The position numbers and the translations under genes are program-made. The notes beneath the pieces were generated by a model. The model was not told the origin of the DNA and did no database searches. It saw nothing but the letters and a program-made list of their open reading frames with translations. From positions 25,227 through 89,226 of the forward strand of contig JBBDYG010000094.1 of the NCBI GenBank assembly GCA_040901765.1: a stretch of 64,000 bases of DNA, written 5' to 3'. Of the stretch, positions 17,670 through 26,871 are shown in pieces. Each line of letters begins with the position of its first letter. Within the stretch, counting starts at the first letter, position 1. Source of the stretch: JBBDYG01 sp040901765. GTDB lineage: Bacteria; Planctomycetota; Planctomycetia; Pirellulales; Lacipirellulaceae.

Positions 17670-17981
17670 TCAATTTGAAAAGTGTGTCAAAACGATCTCT
17701 CGCAATTGGGAAGCACGACCTGCGGCGCTCGGGTTGCCATGACCCCCGGTTAGTCGGTCGATCTCCTCGTATGCAGCAGCAACGTCTTCAATCACATCCC
17801 GTGTCCAACCCCTCGCGGCGAGTTGCTTTCTCGTGAAATCGAGCGCGCTCTTGGTAACTCGCCGGCGCTCCCAACCAAAAAATTTGCGCGCTTCAGCCGG
17901 AGTTGCACCATTCGCTCGTCCAATCCGCTCCTTCAGCTTGATGTTCCCGAGAATGCCACGTTCCTCCACGCATCGAAGCAT
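17670..17981 (-). CDS. Hypothetical protein resembling a polymorphic-toxin C-terminal domain
   Basis: 103 residues from ATG 17981; a TTG at 17990 is also in frame and the frame stays open for about 50 bases further upstream to a TGA. The C-terminus (ARGWTRDVIEDVAAAYEEI...GNPSAAGRASQLREI) has a GW...A..Y...NPSA.GR...L..I pattern that I associate with C-terminal regions of RHS-type polymorphic toxins; this is from memory and uncertain. No RHS repeats are nearby, so if correct it is a detached cassette or remnant. The next gene on the strand could be its immunity protein. Confidence 0.4.
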   Translation of the reverse strand: MLRCVEERGILGNIKLKERIGRANGATPAEARKFFGWERRRVTKSALDFTRKQLAARGWTRDVIEDVAAAYEEIDRLTGGHGNPSAAGRASQLREIVLTHFSN

Positions 17982-18155
17982 TGCGAACAACCGGTGCGAC
18001 CTCTTATATCCTACTCCCAGAAAGATCGACGGTCAATTTTACCGAATCGAGCAGTAGATCCCCCACCAAGCACGGGCTGACGATTTTAATGGAACGTGTG
18101 TAGAATAAAGCAAACCGACGATTGGTGCTCAAACCAGCTAGGAAGGCATTCTACG

Positions 18156-19880
<1,725 letters not shown>

Positions 19881-20001
19881 GGTGGGGGCGAAAGTTTTAA
19901 TCGCAAGACACAACGCCGATCAAAGGTCTAATCCGAGCAATCCGCAAAATCCGTGGTTCTACTTTGTGTCCTTCGTGCCGTCGTGGTTAAATCATAAAAT
20001 C

Positions 20002-20370
20002 ATGTCCGACCGACCCAAAATCATCATCGACGAAGACTGGAAATCGCAAGTCGAAGCCGAGAAGCAGGTCGCCGAGCAGCCGGCTACATCGGCGCCGCCC
20101 GCCGCAAGTGCCGACGATCCCGTGATGCCGCCCGCCTCGTTCGAATTGCTTCTCAGTTCGCTCGCCACCGAAGCAATGATGGCTCTCGGCCAGCTTCCGA
20201 ACCCCTACACCGGCCACCCCGAAATCCGCCGCAATCAGGCCAAATACCTCATCGACATGATCGACGTGCTCAAAGAGAAAACCAAGGGCAACCTCAACCC
20301 CGGCGACGACCAAGCGATCGAAGACCTGCTCCACCAATTACGCATGGCGTACGTGGCGACCGCCCCGTAG
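20002..20370 (+). CDS. DUF1844 domain protein
   Basis: 122 residues from ATG 20002 (MSDRPKIIIDEDWKSQVEAEK). The C-terminal half SFELLLSSLATEAMMALGQLPNP...RRNQAKYLIDMIDVLKEKTKGNL...DDQAIEDLLHQLRMAYV is the DUF1844 signature. The family is widespread in Planctomycetota and Acidobacteriota; its function is unknown. The frame extends upstream to 19882, but that stretch is repeat-like intergenic text. Confidence 0.9.
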   Translation: MSDRPKIIIDEDWKSQVEAEKQVAEQPATSAPPAASADDPVMPPASFELLLSSLATEAMMALGQLPNPYTGHPEIRRNQAKYLIDMIDVLKEKTKGNLNPGDDQAIEDLLHQLRMAYVATAP

Positions 20371-20411
20371 CAACAGGCGGCTCGCCTGTCGCGAATCACG
20401 TCTCCACGCTA

Positions 20412-20434
20412 TGCGCGGGTCTCCCGACCCCGCA
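20412..20434. repeat. GGGTCTCCCGACCC palindrome, copy 1
   Basis: A 23-nt unit whose core GCGGGTCTCCCGACCCCGC can fold as a short hairpin. An identical unit follows at 20464-20486 and a one-base variant lies at 22014-22036. Confidence 0.75.
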
Positions 20435-20455
20435 TTTGGCGGGCGCGCTATCGGA

Positions 20456-21172
20456 TCACGTTGTGCGCGGGTCTCCCGACCCCGCACTTGCCGCGTTCCC
20501 CTCAATCACGCGCCGCCAACGCCCCGGCACGCCAGCCCAGGTTTCCAGGTACGTCTCCTCGAGCGGCACGTTGATGTAGTGCCCGCGCGTCAAGAACAGC
20601 GGCATTGCCGCCAAATCGGCAGCGACCTGTAACGGCTCGACATAGGCTCGCAAGGGATGACCCGCCGCATAAGAAACGAGCGTCAATGGCTGTTCGCGCG
20701 GAGCTTCGTAACTGCCTGCCAGCAGCCGATGCCAAATATATCCATGAATGCCGTGCGGATCGTTCGCCTTCGGTGGAAACGGATCGATGATCAGCACGTG
20801 AATCCCGTCGTGCAGAGCGGCAATCACTTTATCGGCAAACTGTTCTAGGGTCTGCTGAGTATGCTTGTTCGCCGGCGATACTATCTCAATCAACGCCACG
20901 ACACGATCGCCCGTCGCATGGTGAATCACCACCGTCCGCTGCTTCGACAAATAATACTCCAAGTCGTCGAGGGCTTCCTGCGAAATCTGCACCTCGTTCG
21001 CGGAAGGGGTAAGCATGTCCGACACAATTTCATCGGTTCGCAACTCCCCGAGCGCGTAGAAAGTCGACGGAAGCAGCCCCGCGTTGAGCCGCTCCTGCAA
21101 ATGGGTAATCCATGAATTATGGAAATCATGAAATATACCCGCGTCGACGCGCGTCCAATCGTGCATGGGCAT
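20456..21172 (-). CDS. DUF4058 family protein
   Basis: 238 residues from ATG 21172 (MPMHDWTRVDAGIFHDFHNSWI), the typical DUF4058 beginning. ALIEIVSPANK and VLIIDPFPPKANDPHGIH fit the family, a putative nuclease-like fold found in cyanobacteria and Planctomycetota. Further upstream in-frame starts exist to 21259 but do not match the family. The last residues (NAASAGSGDPRTT) are encoded by a GGGTCTCCCGACCC repeat, so the 3' end has probably been altered by a repeat insertion. Confidence 0.85.
   Translation of the reverse strand: MPMHDWTRVDAGIFHDFHNSWITHLQERLNAGLLPSTFYALGELRTDEIVSDMLTPSANEVQISQEALDDLEYYLSKQRTVVIHHATGDRVVALIEIVSPANKHTQQTLEQFADKVIAALHDGIHVLIIDPFPPKANDPHGIHGYIWHRLLAGSYEAPREQPLTLVSYAAGHPLRAYVEPLQVAADLAAMPLFLTRGHYINVPLEETYLETWAGVPGRWRRVIEGNAASAGSGDPRTT
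20464..20486. repeat. GGGTCTCCCGACCC palindrome, copy 2 (inside the DUF4058 3' end)
   Basis: Identical over 23 nt to 20412-20434. On the minus strand it encodes part of the C-terminus of the DUF4058 protein. Confidence 0.75.
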
Positions 21173-21296
21173 TGCTAACCACTTTACACTTTGCCGATTC
21201 GCCGAATAACCTGCTTCCATTGTGTCGTTCAGCATAAAAAAAAGCCACCCGCGCCCCAAAAGCGCGGGTGGCCCGAAGTAAATCCAGCAAGCTCGC

Positions 21297-21671
21297 TCAG
21301 CCGGCGAGGGTCGGCACGTACTGCGCGACCGTCTTCTTCAACTGCTCGGTCGTAAACGGCATCGTGATGAAATTCGTGGCGCTCGGACAATTCTGCTTCA
21401 GGTCGGTCATCGTCTGCGACTGGGGAATCGTCGCAATGATCGGCAGCGTCTGATTCTTCGTGCGGAGCGCCTTGAGCAGATCTCCTCCATTGCCAGTCTG
21501 AGCGTTCCACTCGGCAAAGACAACATTGAAGTTGCCCTTGTCCAGAAACTCGATGGCTTGGTCGCCATCGGTCGCTTCGACAACCTGGCTCACGCCAATC
21601 TCTTTCAGCGAACGGGTGATGTTCTTCCGTTCCTTGCTCGAACTGTTTGCGACCAGTGCTTTGTAGCTCAT
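21297..21671 (-). CDS. Receiver-domain protein lacking phosphorylation residues (pseudo-receiver)
   Basis: 124 residues, a stand-alone CheY-like fold. The start ATG 21671 is preceded on its strand by AGGAAAGGGTCAGAC. The overall pattern is clear (KALVANSS...ITRSLKEIGVSQVVEATDGDQAIEFL...FNVVFAEWNAQTGNGGDLLKALR...LPIIATIPQ...MPFTTEQL), but the phosphoacceptor Asp is Glu54 (FAEW in place of LLDW), the acidic pair near residue 9 is Asn-Ser, and the conserved Lys before Pro is Met104. It is therefore unlikely to be phosphorylated; Glu54 might mimic the active state. Partners are unknown. Confidence 0.85.
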   Translation of the reverse strand: MSYKALVANSSSKERKNITRSLKEIGVSQVVEATDGDQAIEFLDKGNFNVVFAEWNAQTGNGGDLLKALRTKNQTLPIIATIPQSQTMTDLKQNCPSATNFITMPFTTEQLKKTVAQYVPTLAG

Positions 21672-21919
21672 GTCTGACCCTTTCCTACGACGGACCCATG
21701 CCGCATTCGACAAAAAATGGTGGGCGGCGGCCGGCGGCACAGCGGCCAAAGTCCACGCACGAGTCTACGTCCGTGGCCAGTCGCCGCCGAAACGACGTCG
21801 GTATAAACCGAGGATGCCGATTGTGCGGGCGAACAAACCACTTGGCGCGGCTCGTATGTATCGCTTCCAACGATCAGTCGAGTTGTGACGGTCACAACAA
21901 CAAGTAACTCCCTTTTGCT

Positions 21920-21999
21920 CCCTCCCCTCGGCGGGGAGGGGGGTGAACCAGCTACAACGCTTCATCCCCCCTCCCTAACCCTCCCCGTCCAGGGGAGGG
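21920..21999. repeat. Paired C-rich hairpins
   Basis: CCCTCCCC-TCGGC-GGGGAGGG (21920-21940) and CCCTCCCC-GTCCA-GGGGAGGG (21979-21999) are perfect 8-bp stems. The sequence between them (GGGTGAA near 21941 and TTCATCCCCCC near 21961) can also pair, giving a clover-like structure. Confidence 0.75.
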
Positions 22000-22013
22000 G
22001 ACCGGATGCATTG

Positions 22014-22036
22014 TGCGCGGGTCTCTCGACCCCGCA
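22014..22036. repeat. GGGTCTCTCGACCC palindrome, copy 3
   Basis: Differs by one base from the 23-nt units at 20412 and 20464. Confidence 0.7.
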
Positions 22037-22119
22037 CTGCTCCCGACCGCAGCTCTCCCTCCCCTGCATCCCATCCGCTATCTTAAACCTATCAACCCCT
22101 CATCCCCCCGAAACTCGGC

Positions 22120-22509
22120 ATGGAACACGCCCCCCAAACCTTCATCGACCGCTGGAGTAAATCCGCCGGGGCCGAACGCGCCAACTACCAACTCTTCCTC
22201 GCGGAACTGTGCGACGTGCTCGCCGTCCCGCGGCCCGAGCCGACCGTCGAGGACGACGCCCACAACGCCTACGTCTTCGAGCGTGGCGTCCGCTTCGACA
22301 ACCGCGACGGCACCTACTCGATCAAGCGGATCGACCTCTACAAACGAGCCTGCTTCATCTGCGAAACGAAGCAAGGCGTCGAAAAGGAAGACGAAGAGCT
22401 AATCCTTTCGACGAAGCAAGCCGAGCGACTTAGAGTCACTTTTGCCAAGAATAGAGATCGACTGACTCTGGAGAAGCTTCGGCGTAGGCCTCGGCTTCCT
22501 CCTTGTTAA
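22120..22509 (+). pseudogene. 5' fragment of an MmeI-like (type IIL) restriction-methyltransferase gene
   Basis: The first 105 residues (FIDRWSKSAGAERANYQLFLAELCDVLAVPRPEPTVEDDAHNAYVFERGV...IDLYKRACFICETKQGVEKEDE) are the N-terminal nuclease-like region of large single-chain DNA methyltransferase/restriction enzymes; the ICETKQG block corresponds to an ExK-type nuclease core. Similarity ends at about 22434. After that the frame runs antisense through the neighbouring operon to a stop at 22507. A full-length enzyme would be roughly 1000 residues or more; the central methyltransferase part is absent and the C-terminal end is at 24340-24987. Confidence 0.8.
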
Positions 22510-23074
22510 GAGGATACCACTCGTTGTAGGGATAGCGACGGAAGAACTGAGCCAAGTTCTCGCGGAAGTGCTCATAGGCGACTTGATTCAGTCGGCCAAG
22601 TCGATGATGAAGCAAACCCATCAAATCGTTACGCGGAACACGGATAATAACTCGTAGATCTACGGCCATGCGTTCATTGAAGCCAAATGAGCTGTCGGCC
22701 GGCAAGTAAAAGTAACGAAGATTCTCTCGCATGTGAGAGGTGAGCAAACTTTGCCATTTCTTTGGCGTTTGTGGCGCAGCATTACGAATTCCCCGCACAT
22801 CCAAGAACTGGTCGACCTGCGCGAGGCAAATGTGCCTTCCGCGGGCAGCGTCGCAGTCTTGCGTAAGAACCATTGCATAGACCGGCTGTATTGCTATCAA
22901 CGCCGTTATTGGCCTTGATTCTCCTGCAGCCACAAGATCGTCCCACGTAGTAATTCCAGGCTCATCTCCGTCCATAATAGGGATTTGTGATAGCGATAGC
23001 TCTGCAAACGGAATATTTCGAAAAATATCGCCCTGCCGAAGTGCGGATTCGCTTTCCAGAAATTCGTAGATCAT
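22436..23074 (-). CDS. Unknown protein, third gene of the inserted TIGR04255 operon
   Basis: 212 residues from ATG 23074, with GGAACGATTGAAGCCG upstream; an in-frame TTG at 23083 would overlap the previous gene by 4 bases. Visible elements: an N-terminal ESESALRQGDIFRNIPFAEL segment, a central VYAMVLTQDCDAARGRHICLAQV block with a conserved-looking TQDCD, and a C-terminal helical region (HHRLGRLNQVAYEHFRENL). A VLTQxCD-type motif occurs in uncharacterised bacterial proteins, but I cannot name the family. No membrane segment. The stop codon lies within a few bases of where the methyltransferase similarity ends. Confidence 0.75.
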   Translation of the reverse strand: MIYEFLESESALRQGDIFRNIPFAELSLSQIPIMDGDEPGITTWDDLVAAGESRPITALIAIQPVYAMVLTQDCDAARGRHICLAQVDQFLDVRGIRNAAPQTPKKWQSLLTSHMRENLRYFYLPADSSFGFNERMAVDLRVIIRVPRNDLMGLLHHRLGRLNQVAYEHFRENLAQFFRRYPYNEWYPLNKEEAEAYAEASPESVDLYSWQK

Positions 23075-23079
23075 CGGCT

Positions 23080-23466
23080 TCAATCGTTCCGCTCATTCCA
23101 AAAACGAAAAACAAAGCTCGCCTCACTCATTCGTTCCTCCTGAAGATCGACGTTTGCTTGACGTAGCACCTCTAACGCAATCCTGCGCGCTTCGGAAATC
23201 GAGACGCGCCGAGCCGTGCGACGGCGGAACGGAGTCATCAAAGAACTAGTGATGTATCGCCGTGAAGTAGTCGGCTCTACTTCGTACGTAATTCCGCAAG
23301 TTATAGAAGTCAAAGCTAGCAAGATTGGCAATACGGTTGCAGCCGCCGCGCGTTCGAGCGAGCTGTAATACTGATCGATCAATCTCAAAGCGGGGGATGT
23401 AGTCGCGTTCCGGACAGACCGATATTCAGGAATCTGAACGGAAGAAGACGTAACTTTAGAGTTCAT
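23080..23466 (-). CDS. Unknown small protein, second gene of the inserted TIGR04255 operon
   Basis: 128 residues from ATG 23466, overlapping the end of the TIGR04255 gene by 11 bases. A hydrophobic stretch (about 41-58, ATVLPILLALTSITCGITY) could be a membrane segment. It is followed by a basic region (RRYITSSLMTPFRRRTARRVSISEARRIALEVLRQ). No family recognised. Tight overlaps on the upstream side suggest stoichiometric co-expression with its neighbours. Confidence 0.7.
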   Translation of the reverse strand: MNSKVTSSSVQIPEYRSVRNATTSPALRLIDQYYSSLERAAAATVLPILLALTSITCGITYEVEPTTSRRYITSSLMTPFRRRTARRVSISEARRIALEVLRQANVDLQEERMSEASFVFRFWNERND

Positions 23467-24265
23467 TGCGGTTCTCGAAATTGCTAAGTAAGTCGCCGCG
23501 TATCAGTGCGAAGAACCACTTGTCTACGACCTCGTGCGCCTCCTTTGTCCATTTGCCAATCGCATCCACGCTTTGCGGCGCTCTTTCGGGGCTCGTCTGC
23601 ACCGTTATCTCAAAAATCAAAGCGCGTTTGCCATTTGATTCGCCTACCGCGAAGTTGGCACCCGCCAAACAGTCTGGACTCTCCAGTTGATAAGTAAGAT
23701 TAAGATTCAAGCCGTGCGGGGAATCAGCGTGCGAGTCACTATCAAATAAAAGTCGCTCGAGATCAATCGAAATATGCAGCTTGTCCCGAAGAAACTGGAG
23801 GAGAGGCGTCTTGGGAAGATCCCATGGGTCACAAATGACATTTATATACCGAAGAACTACCTGGGTCGGTCGAAGCTTGGCGATTTTTTCTGGATACGCA
23901 TCAAACAGAGCCTTGACCGCGTCGCGAACCAACGGTTCAAAACTATCCCAACTATATTCGACCGTCTCATTGACTGTTAAAATTCCTGGGCCGATTTGTG
24001 TAACAGGCCAACCGTCCTCGCTCGCGCGAAACTGTTGGCGAACAGTATGACCGGTCATTGCCTCGGGAACACCAGCCGCTGGCAACGCCTTTGCGTACGG
24101 ATACCGCTCTCGTACACGGTCATAATATCGACCTTGGAACAGTTGAAATCCCGGATCATCCGTAAGCGGCCCTTGATTGCGTAAGGCCCAACGGACCTCG
24201 AACACCGCCTCTACTAATGGCTTATTAGCCAAGTCACGCGGTTGCGGAATAGCAGGAGTAGACAT
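23456..24265 (-). CDS. TIGR04255 family protein
   Basis: 269 residues from ATG 24265, preceded by TTGAGAGAT; the frame extends to 24343 without matching the family. The start (LANKPLVEAVFEVRW), the central FRASEDGWPVTQIGPGILTVNETVEYSWDSFEPLVRDAV and LRPTQVVLRYINVI, and the C-terminal WTKEAHEVVDKWFFALI are typical of TIGR04255, a sporadically distributed family of unknown function often seen in accessory regions. It is the first gene of a three-gene operon. The 60 bases from 23821 contain 29 G+C, against 46 at 22201 and 40 at 24781 in the flanking gene remnants, pointing to a foreign origin. Confidence 0.85.
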   Translation of the reverse strand: MSTPAIPQPRDLANKPLVEAVFEVRWALRNQGPLTDDPGFQLFQGRYYDRVRERYPYAKALPAAGVPEAMTGHTVRQQFRASEDGWPVTQIGPGILTVNETVEYSWDSFEPLVRDAVKALFDAYPEKIAKLRPTQVVLRYINVICDPWDLPKTPLLQFLRDKLHISIDLERLLFDSDSHADSPHGLNLNLTYQLESPDCLAGANFAVGESNGKRALIFEITVQTSPERAPQSVDAIGKWTKEAHEVVDKWFFALIRGDLLSNFENRNEL

Positions 24266-24339
24266 ATCTCTCAAGCTAGCATATTTTATTCTCAGTGTCA
24301 CCCGCCATTCTTCACTTGTTGGCCGAGCCAGGAAACTGA

Positions 24340-24987
24340 CCAACCCTTTGCGGCACCGATTCTCAAAAAACGCGAATCCGCGAGTTAGGCGAGCAGCTCG
24401 ACGCGCATCGGAAGCGGCAGCAGGAGTTGCATCCGAAACTGACGATGACCGGCATGTACAACGTACTCGAAAAACTCCGCGCGGGGGAGACGCTCACCAA
24501 GAAGGACCAGGAGATTCACGAGCAGGGCCTCGTCTCGGTCCTCAAGCAGATTCACGACGAACTTGACGCTGCCGTCGCCGACGCCTACGGCTGGCCCGTC
24601 GATCTCACGGACGAACAAATCTTGGAGCGGCTCGTCGCGCTGAACCTCGAACGAGCCGACGAAGAACGCCGCGGCATCATCCGCTGGCTGCGCCCCGAGT
24701 TTCAAAACCCCGAAGGCGTGACGCAAAAAACCATCGTCGCCGAAACCGACGAAACGCCAATTGCCAAACCCGCGAAGCTGAAAAAACTCGCCTGGCCCAA
24801 GAGCCTCGCCGAGCAAGCCGCCGCCGTGCAGTCGGCCTTGGTCGCCCACTCCGCCCCCGCCAACGAATCAGACCTCGCCAAACGTTTCACCCGCGCAAAT
24901 AAGGATCGCATCGCCGAGCTACTCGAAACGCTCGCCTCGCTCGGCAAAGCCCGCGAACTAAAAGATGGCCGCTATGTGGCGGTGTAA
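24340..24987 (+). pseudogene. 3' fragment of the same MmeI-like restriction-methyltransferase gene
   Basis: The frame opens after a TGA at 24337. Family-like sequence starts at about 24365: RIRELGEQLDAHRKRQQELHPKLTMTGMYNVLEKLRAGETL, then LDAAVADAYGWPVDLTDEQILERLVALN, EERRGIIRWLRPEFQNP, and the terminal LAWPKSLAEQAAAVQSAL...LLETLASLGKA. This is the C-terminal target-recognition/helical end of the enzyme family whose N-terminus is at 22120. The reading frame itself is intact, and translation from TTG 24427 or ATG 24445 is possible, so a stand-alone fragment might still be made. Confidence 0.8.
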
Positions 24988-25051
24988 CTCCCCCTCCGCG
25001 AAAACGAGCAATGCATCGCATTGCTTATCCCAGAGGGATAACAGCCATTAG

Positions 25052-25240
25052 CCGGTGGTCGCGCAGCGCACCACCGGAACGCGAATCGAACCCACTCACG
25101 ACCCCGGCAGGGGTCGCAGCAATTCGATGTGCTTTTCATCCGCTGACACACCCTCCGGGGTGCTAGTTACCAATTCACGACTAACCGGCGGTGGCGCTAG
25201 CGCTTACCGCCGGCTAATCGCTGCCAAGCCTCCGGCTTGG
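25052..25240. repeat. Array of five consecutive hairpins
   Basis: Stem 1 CCGGTGGT/ACCACCGG (25052-25077); stem 2 GACCCC/GGGGTC (25100-25115); stem 3 CACCC/GGGGTG (about 25147-25160); stem 4 CCGGCGGT/ACCGCCGG (25185-25213) with a GCGCTAGCGC palindromic loop; stem 5 CCAAGCC/GGCTTGG (25224-25240). Spacing is 10-30 bases. Confidence 0.75.
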
Positions 25241-25493
25241 ACCTCCGAACTTTCTTGTGGTGGATTCTAAACTCAAACGCAACACTTTGGATCGGCATTT
25301 CTAGGGTCATTTTTCGCGTGCTAGCAAGTTGGACTTATGATTACCGATCATTCGCGCCGCGCGCCTCGAAAACGCCCAAAAACAAAGCCGTGAAAATGTT
25401 GCATTTGAGTTTGGAATCCACCGTAGAAAAAGTGCCACCCTCCCGCTACACTACTATACATGCGTATCAATTCGGAAACTATGAGCGCTGAGT

Positions 25494-25535
25494 GATGAGC
25501 GATGAGCGATAAATATTTATCGCTCATCACTCATC
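25494..25535. repeat. AT-rich palindrome
   Basis: A perfect 28-bp palindrome at 25501-25528 (GATGAGCGATAAAT and its complement, no loop) is extended on both sides by imperfectly paired GTGATGAG / CTCATCAC text. Confidence 0.75.
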
Positions 25536-25894
25536 GCTTCCTTTTAGGGTGCGTCCGTTTTCCGTCGAGCCCACCCCCTCACTCGGGCATGGCGATGGGA
25601 GATGGTACGCCCCCACCCGAACTCTCCCCCTCAGGGGGAGGGAACAAGAGGCGTAGCGCGCTCAACGCGGGGTTTTGTCCGCTCCGCGGTGTTTCGCGTT
25701 TTTTAGGACAAAACTATCGCTACCAGAGAGTCAACAACGCCCCAATCGTCGAAGTTTTCGCGATCCGCGGCGTCAAAAGCGACGTGGTTCTGTCCATTGT
25801 GTCCAAAAATTTCTTTGACAAAATACCTTGTTAACCCTGCTCGCTTGCCCCTCCCCCGCGGACGGGGAAGGGGGAAATTATTGTCCCCTCTGTC

Positions 25895-25947
25895 CCCCAA
25901 TCCCCAATCCCCAATCCCCAATCCCCAGTCCCCAGTCCCCAGTCCCC
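25895..25947. repeat. Heptamer tandem repeat CCCCAAT/CCCCAGT
   Basis: Four CCCCAAT units followed by three CCCCAGT units and CCCC. It ends eight bases from the xerC stop codon. A slippage-prone tract; the copy number may vary between cells or be misassembled. Confidence 0.9.
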
Positions 25948-25954
25948 TTCCTAT

Positions 25955-26854
25955 TCACCGCGCCCGCGGATGTGCCTTCTCATACGCTGCGCGAAGATTG
26001 GCGGCACTGACATGCGTATAAATCTGCGTCGTAACCAGGCTCTTGTGACCCAGCAGCTCCTGCACGCTGCGGATGTCGGCGCCGCGGTCGAGCAGATGGG
26101 TCGCAAAACTGTGCCGCAGGGTGTGGGGCGTGGTGCGTTGGTCGAGGCCGACTTCGCGGATGTATTTTTCCAGAAGCCGGCCCACGCTCCGCGTTGTGAG
26201 CCGATTGCCGAACTTGTTGACAAACAGCGGCGCCTCGCGGCCCTTGGGCGATTTCGCCGAGAGCTTGCGTGTGCCGAGCCACGTCCGGAGTGCGCGATCG
26301 GCGTGCGAACCGATCGGGGCCAGCCGTTCCTTGCGGCCCTTGCCACGGATGCGGGCGATGCCCGACTGCAAATCGAGATCGCCGTCGTTCATGCCGACCA
26401 ACTCGCTGACCCGCAGCCCGGCCGAGTAGAGTGTTTCGAGAATCGCCCGATCCCGCAGCCCTTGCGGATCGTCGCTCGTGGGAGCAACGAGCAGTTTGCC
26501 AACCTCGTCGCTCGACAGGAAATGGGGCAGCTTATGTGATTTTCTGGGGTTGCGAAGCGCCGTCGCCGGGTTCGAGTCGGCCCAGCCGTCGCGTTGGCCG
26601 AAGCGAAAGAAGCTCCGCACCGACGCCAGGCGGCGCGATATGGACGCTTTGGCATAACCCGCTTCGTGAAGTGCCGACAGATAGCCGCGCAGCTCGACGG
26701 TCGTGAGCGACTCCGGCGCGGGCGTGCGACCCTCTTCGTCGGCCAGATAATCGGCCAACGACTCGAGATCCTCGCGATACCCCTTGATCGTATGCTCCGA
26801 CGCCCCCCGCTCGACGCGCATGTGCTGCAAGAACTGGGCAATCTGGCGTTGCAT
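25955..26854 (-). CDS. xerC: Tyrosine recombinase XerC/XerD
   Basis: 299 residues from ATG 26854. N-terminal SAM-like DNA-binding domain (HMRVERGASEHTIKGYREDLESLADYL); catalytic domain with LYSAGLRVSELVG (Arg), GKGRKER (Lys), TPHTLRHSFATHLLDRGADI (His, Arg) and LGHKSLVTTQIYTHV (His, Tyr nucleophile). These enzymes resolve chromosome dimers at dif. The length and sequence are those of housekeeping Xer proteins rather than phage integrases; XerC versus XerD cannot be decided from one copy. Only 17 bases separate its start from the homopolymer at the scaffold join, so its promoter region is incomplete. Confidence 0.93.
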   Translation of the reverse strand: MQRQIAQFLQHMRVERGASEHTIKGYREDLESLADYLADEEGRTPAPESLTTVELRGYLSALHEAGYAKASISRRLASVRSFFRFGQRDGWADSNPATALRNPRKSHKLPHFLSSDEVGKLLVAPTSDDPQGLRDRAILETLYSAGLRVSELVGMNDGDLDLQSGIARIRGKGRKERLAPIGSHADRALRTWLGTRKLSAKSPKGREAPLFVNKFGNRLTTRSVGRLLEKYIREVGLDQRTTPHTLRHSFATHLLDRGADIRSVQELLGHKSLVTTQIYTHVSAANLRAAYEKAHPRAR

Positions 26855-26871
26855 CGGAGAGGTCACCAATC

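Larger units (their letters stand above)
21672..22119. other. Gene-free spacer with C-rich and GGGTCTC palindromes
   Basis: About 450 bases without a supported gene. The first half has no recognisable feature. From 21905 on it holds two perfect 8-bp C-rich hairpins and a GGGTCTCTCGACCC unit (22014-22036), then a short leader before the methyltransferase remnant. Confidence 0.7.
24988..25954. other. Long gene-free region dense in palindromes
   Basis: Nearly 1 kb without a supported gene. It contains a five-hairpin array (25052-25240), an AT-rich palindrome (25494-25535), C-rich hairpin text near 25610 and 25850, and a heptamer tandem repeat just before the xerC stop codon. The short frames here consist of repeat text and show no family resemblance. 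Confidence 0.7.

Noticed and set aside
24177..24566. Alternative plus-strand frame over the start of the 3' methyltransferase fragment
   Set aside because: The family-matching frame is the one open from 24340; this frame gives Arg-rich nonsense.
25895..25947. CRISPR-like array
   Set aside because: Heptamers are contiguous without spacers; this is a simple tandem repeat, and no cas gene is present.
25955..26854. Prophage or integron integrase
   Set aside because: Length and motifs fit housekeeping XerC/D; no phage genes, att-like duplication or gene cassettes are visible next to it.
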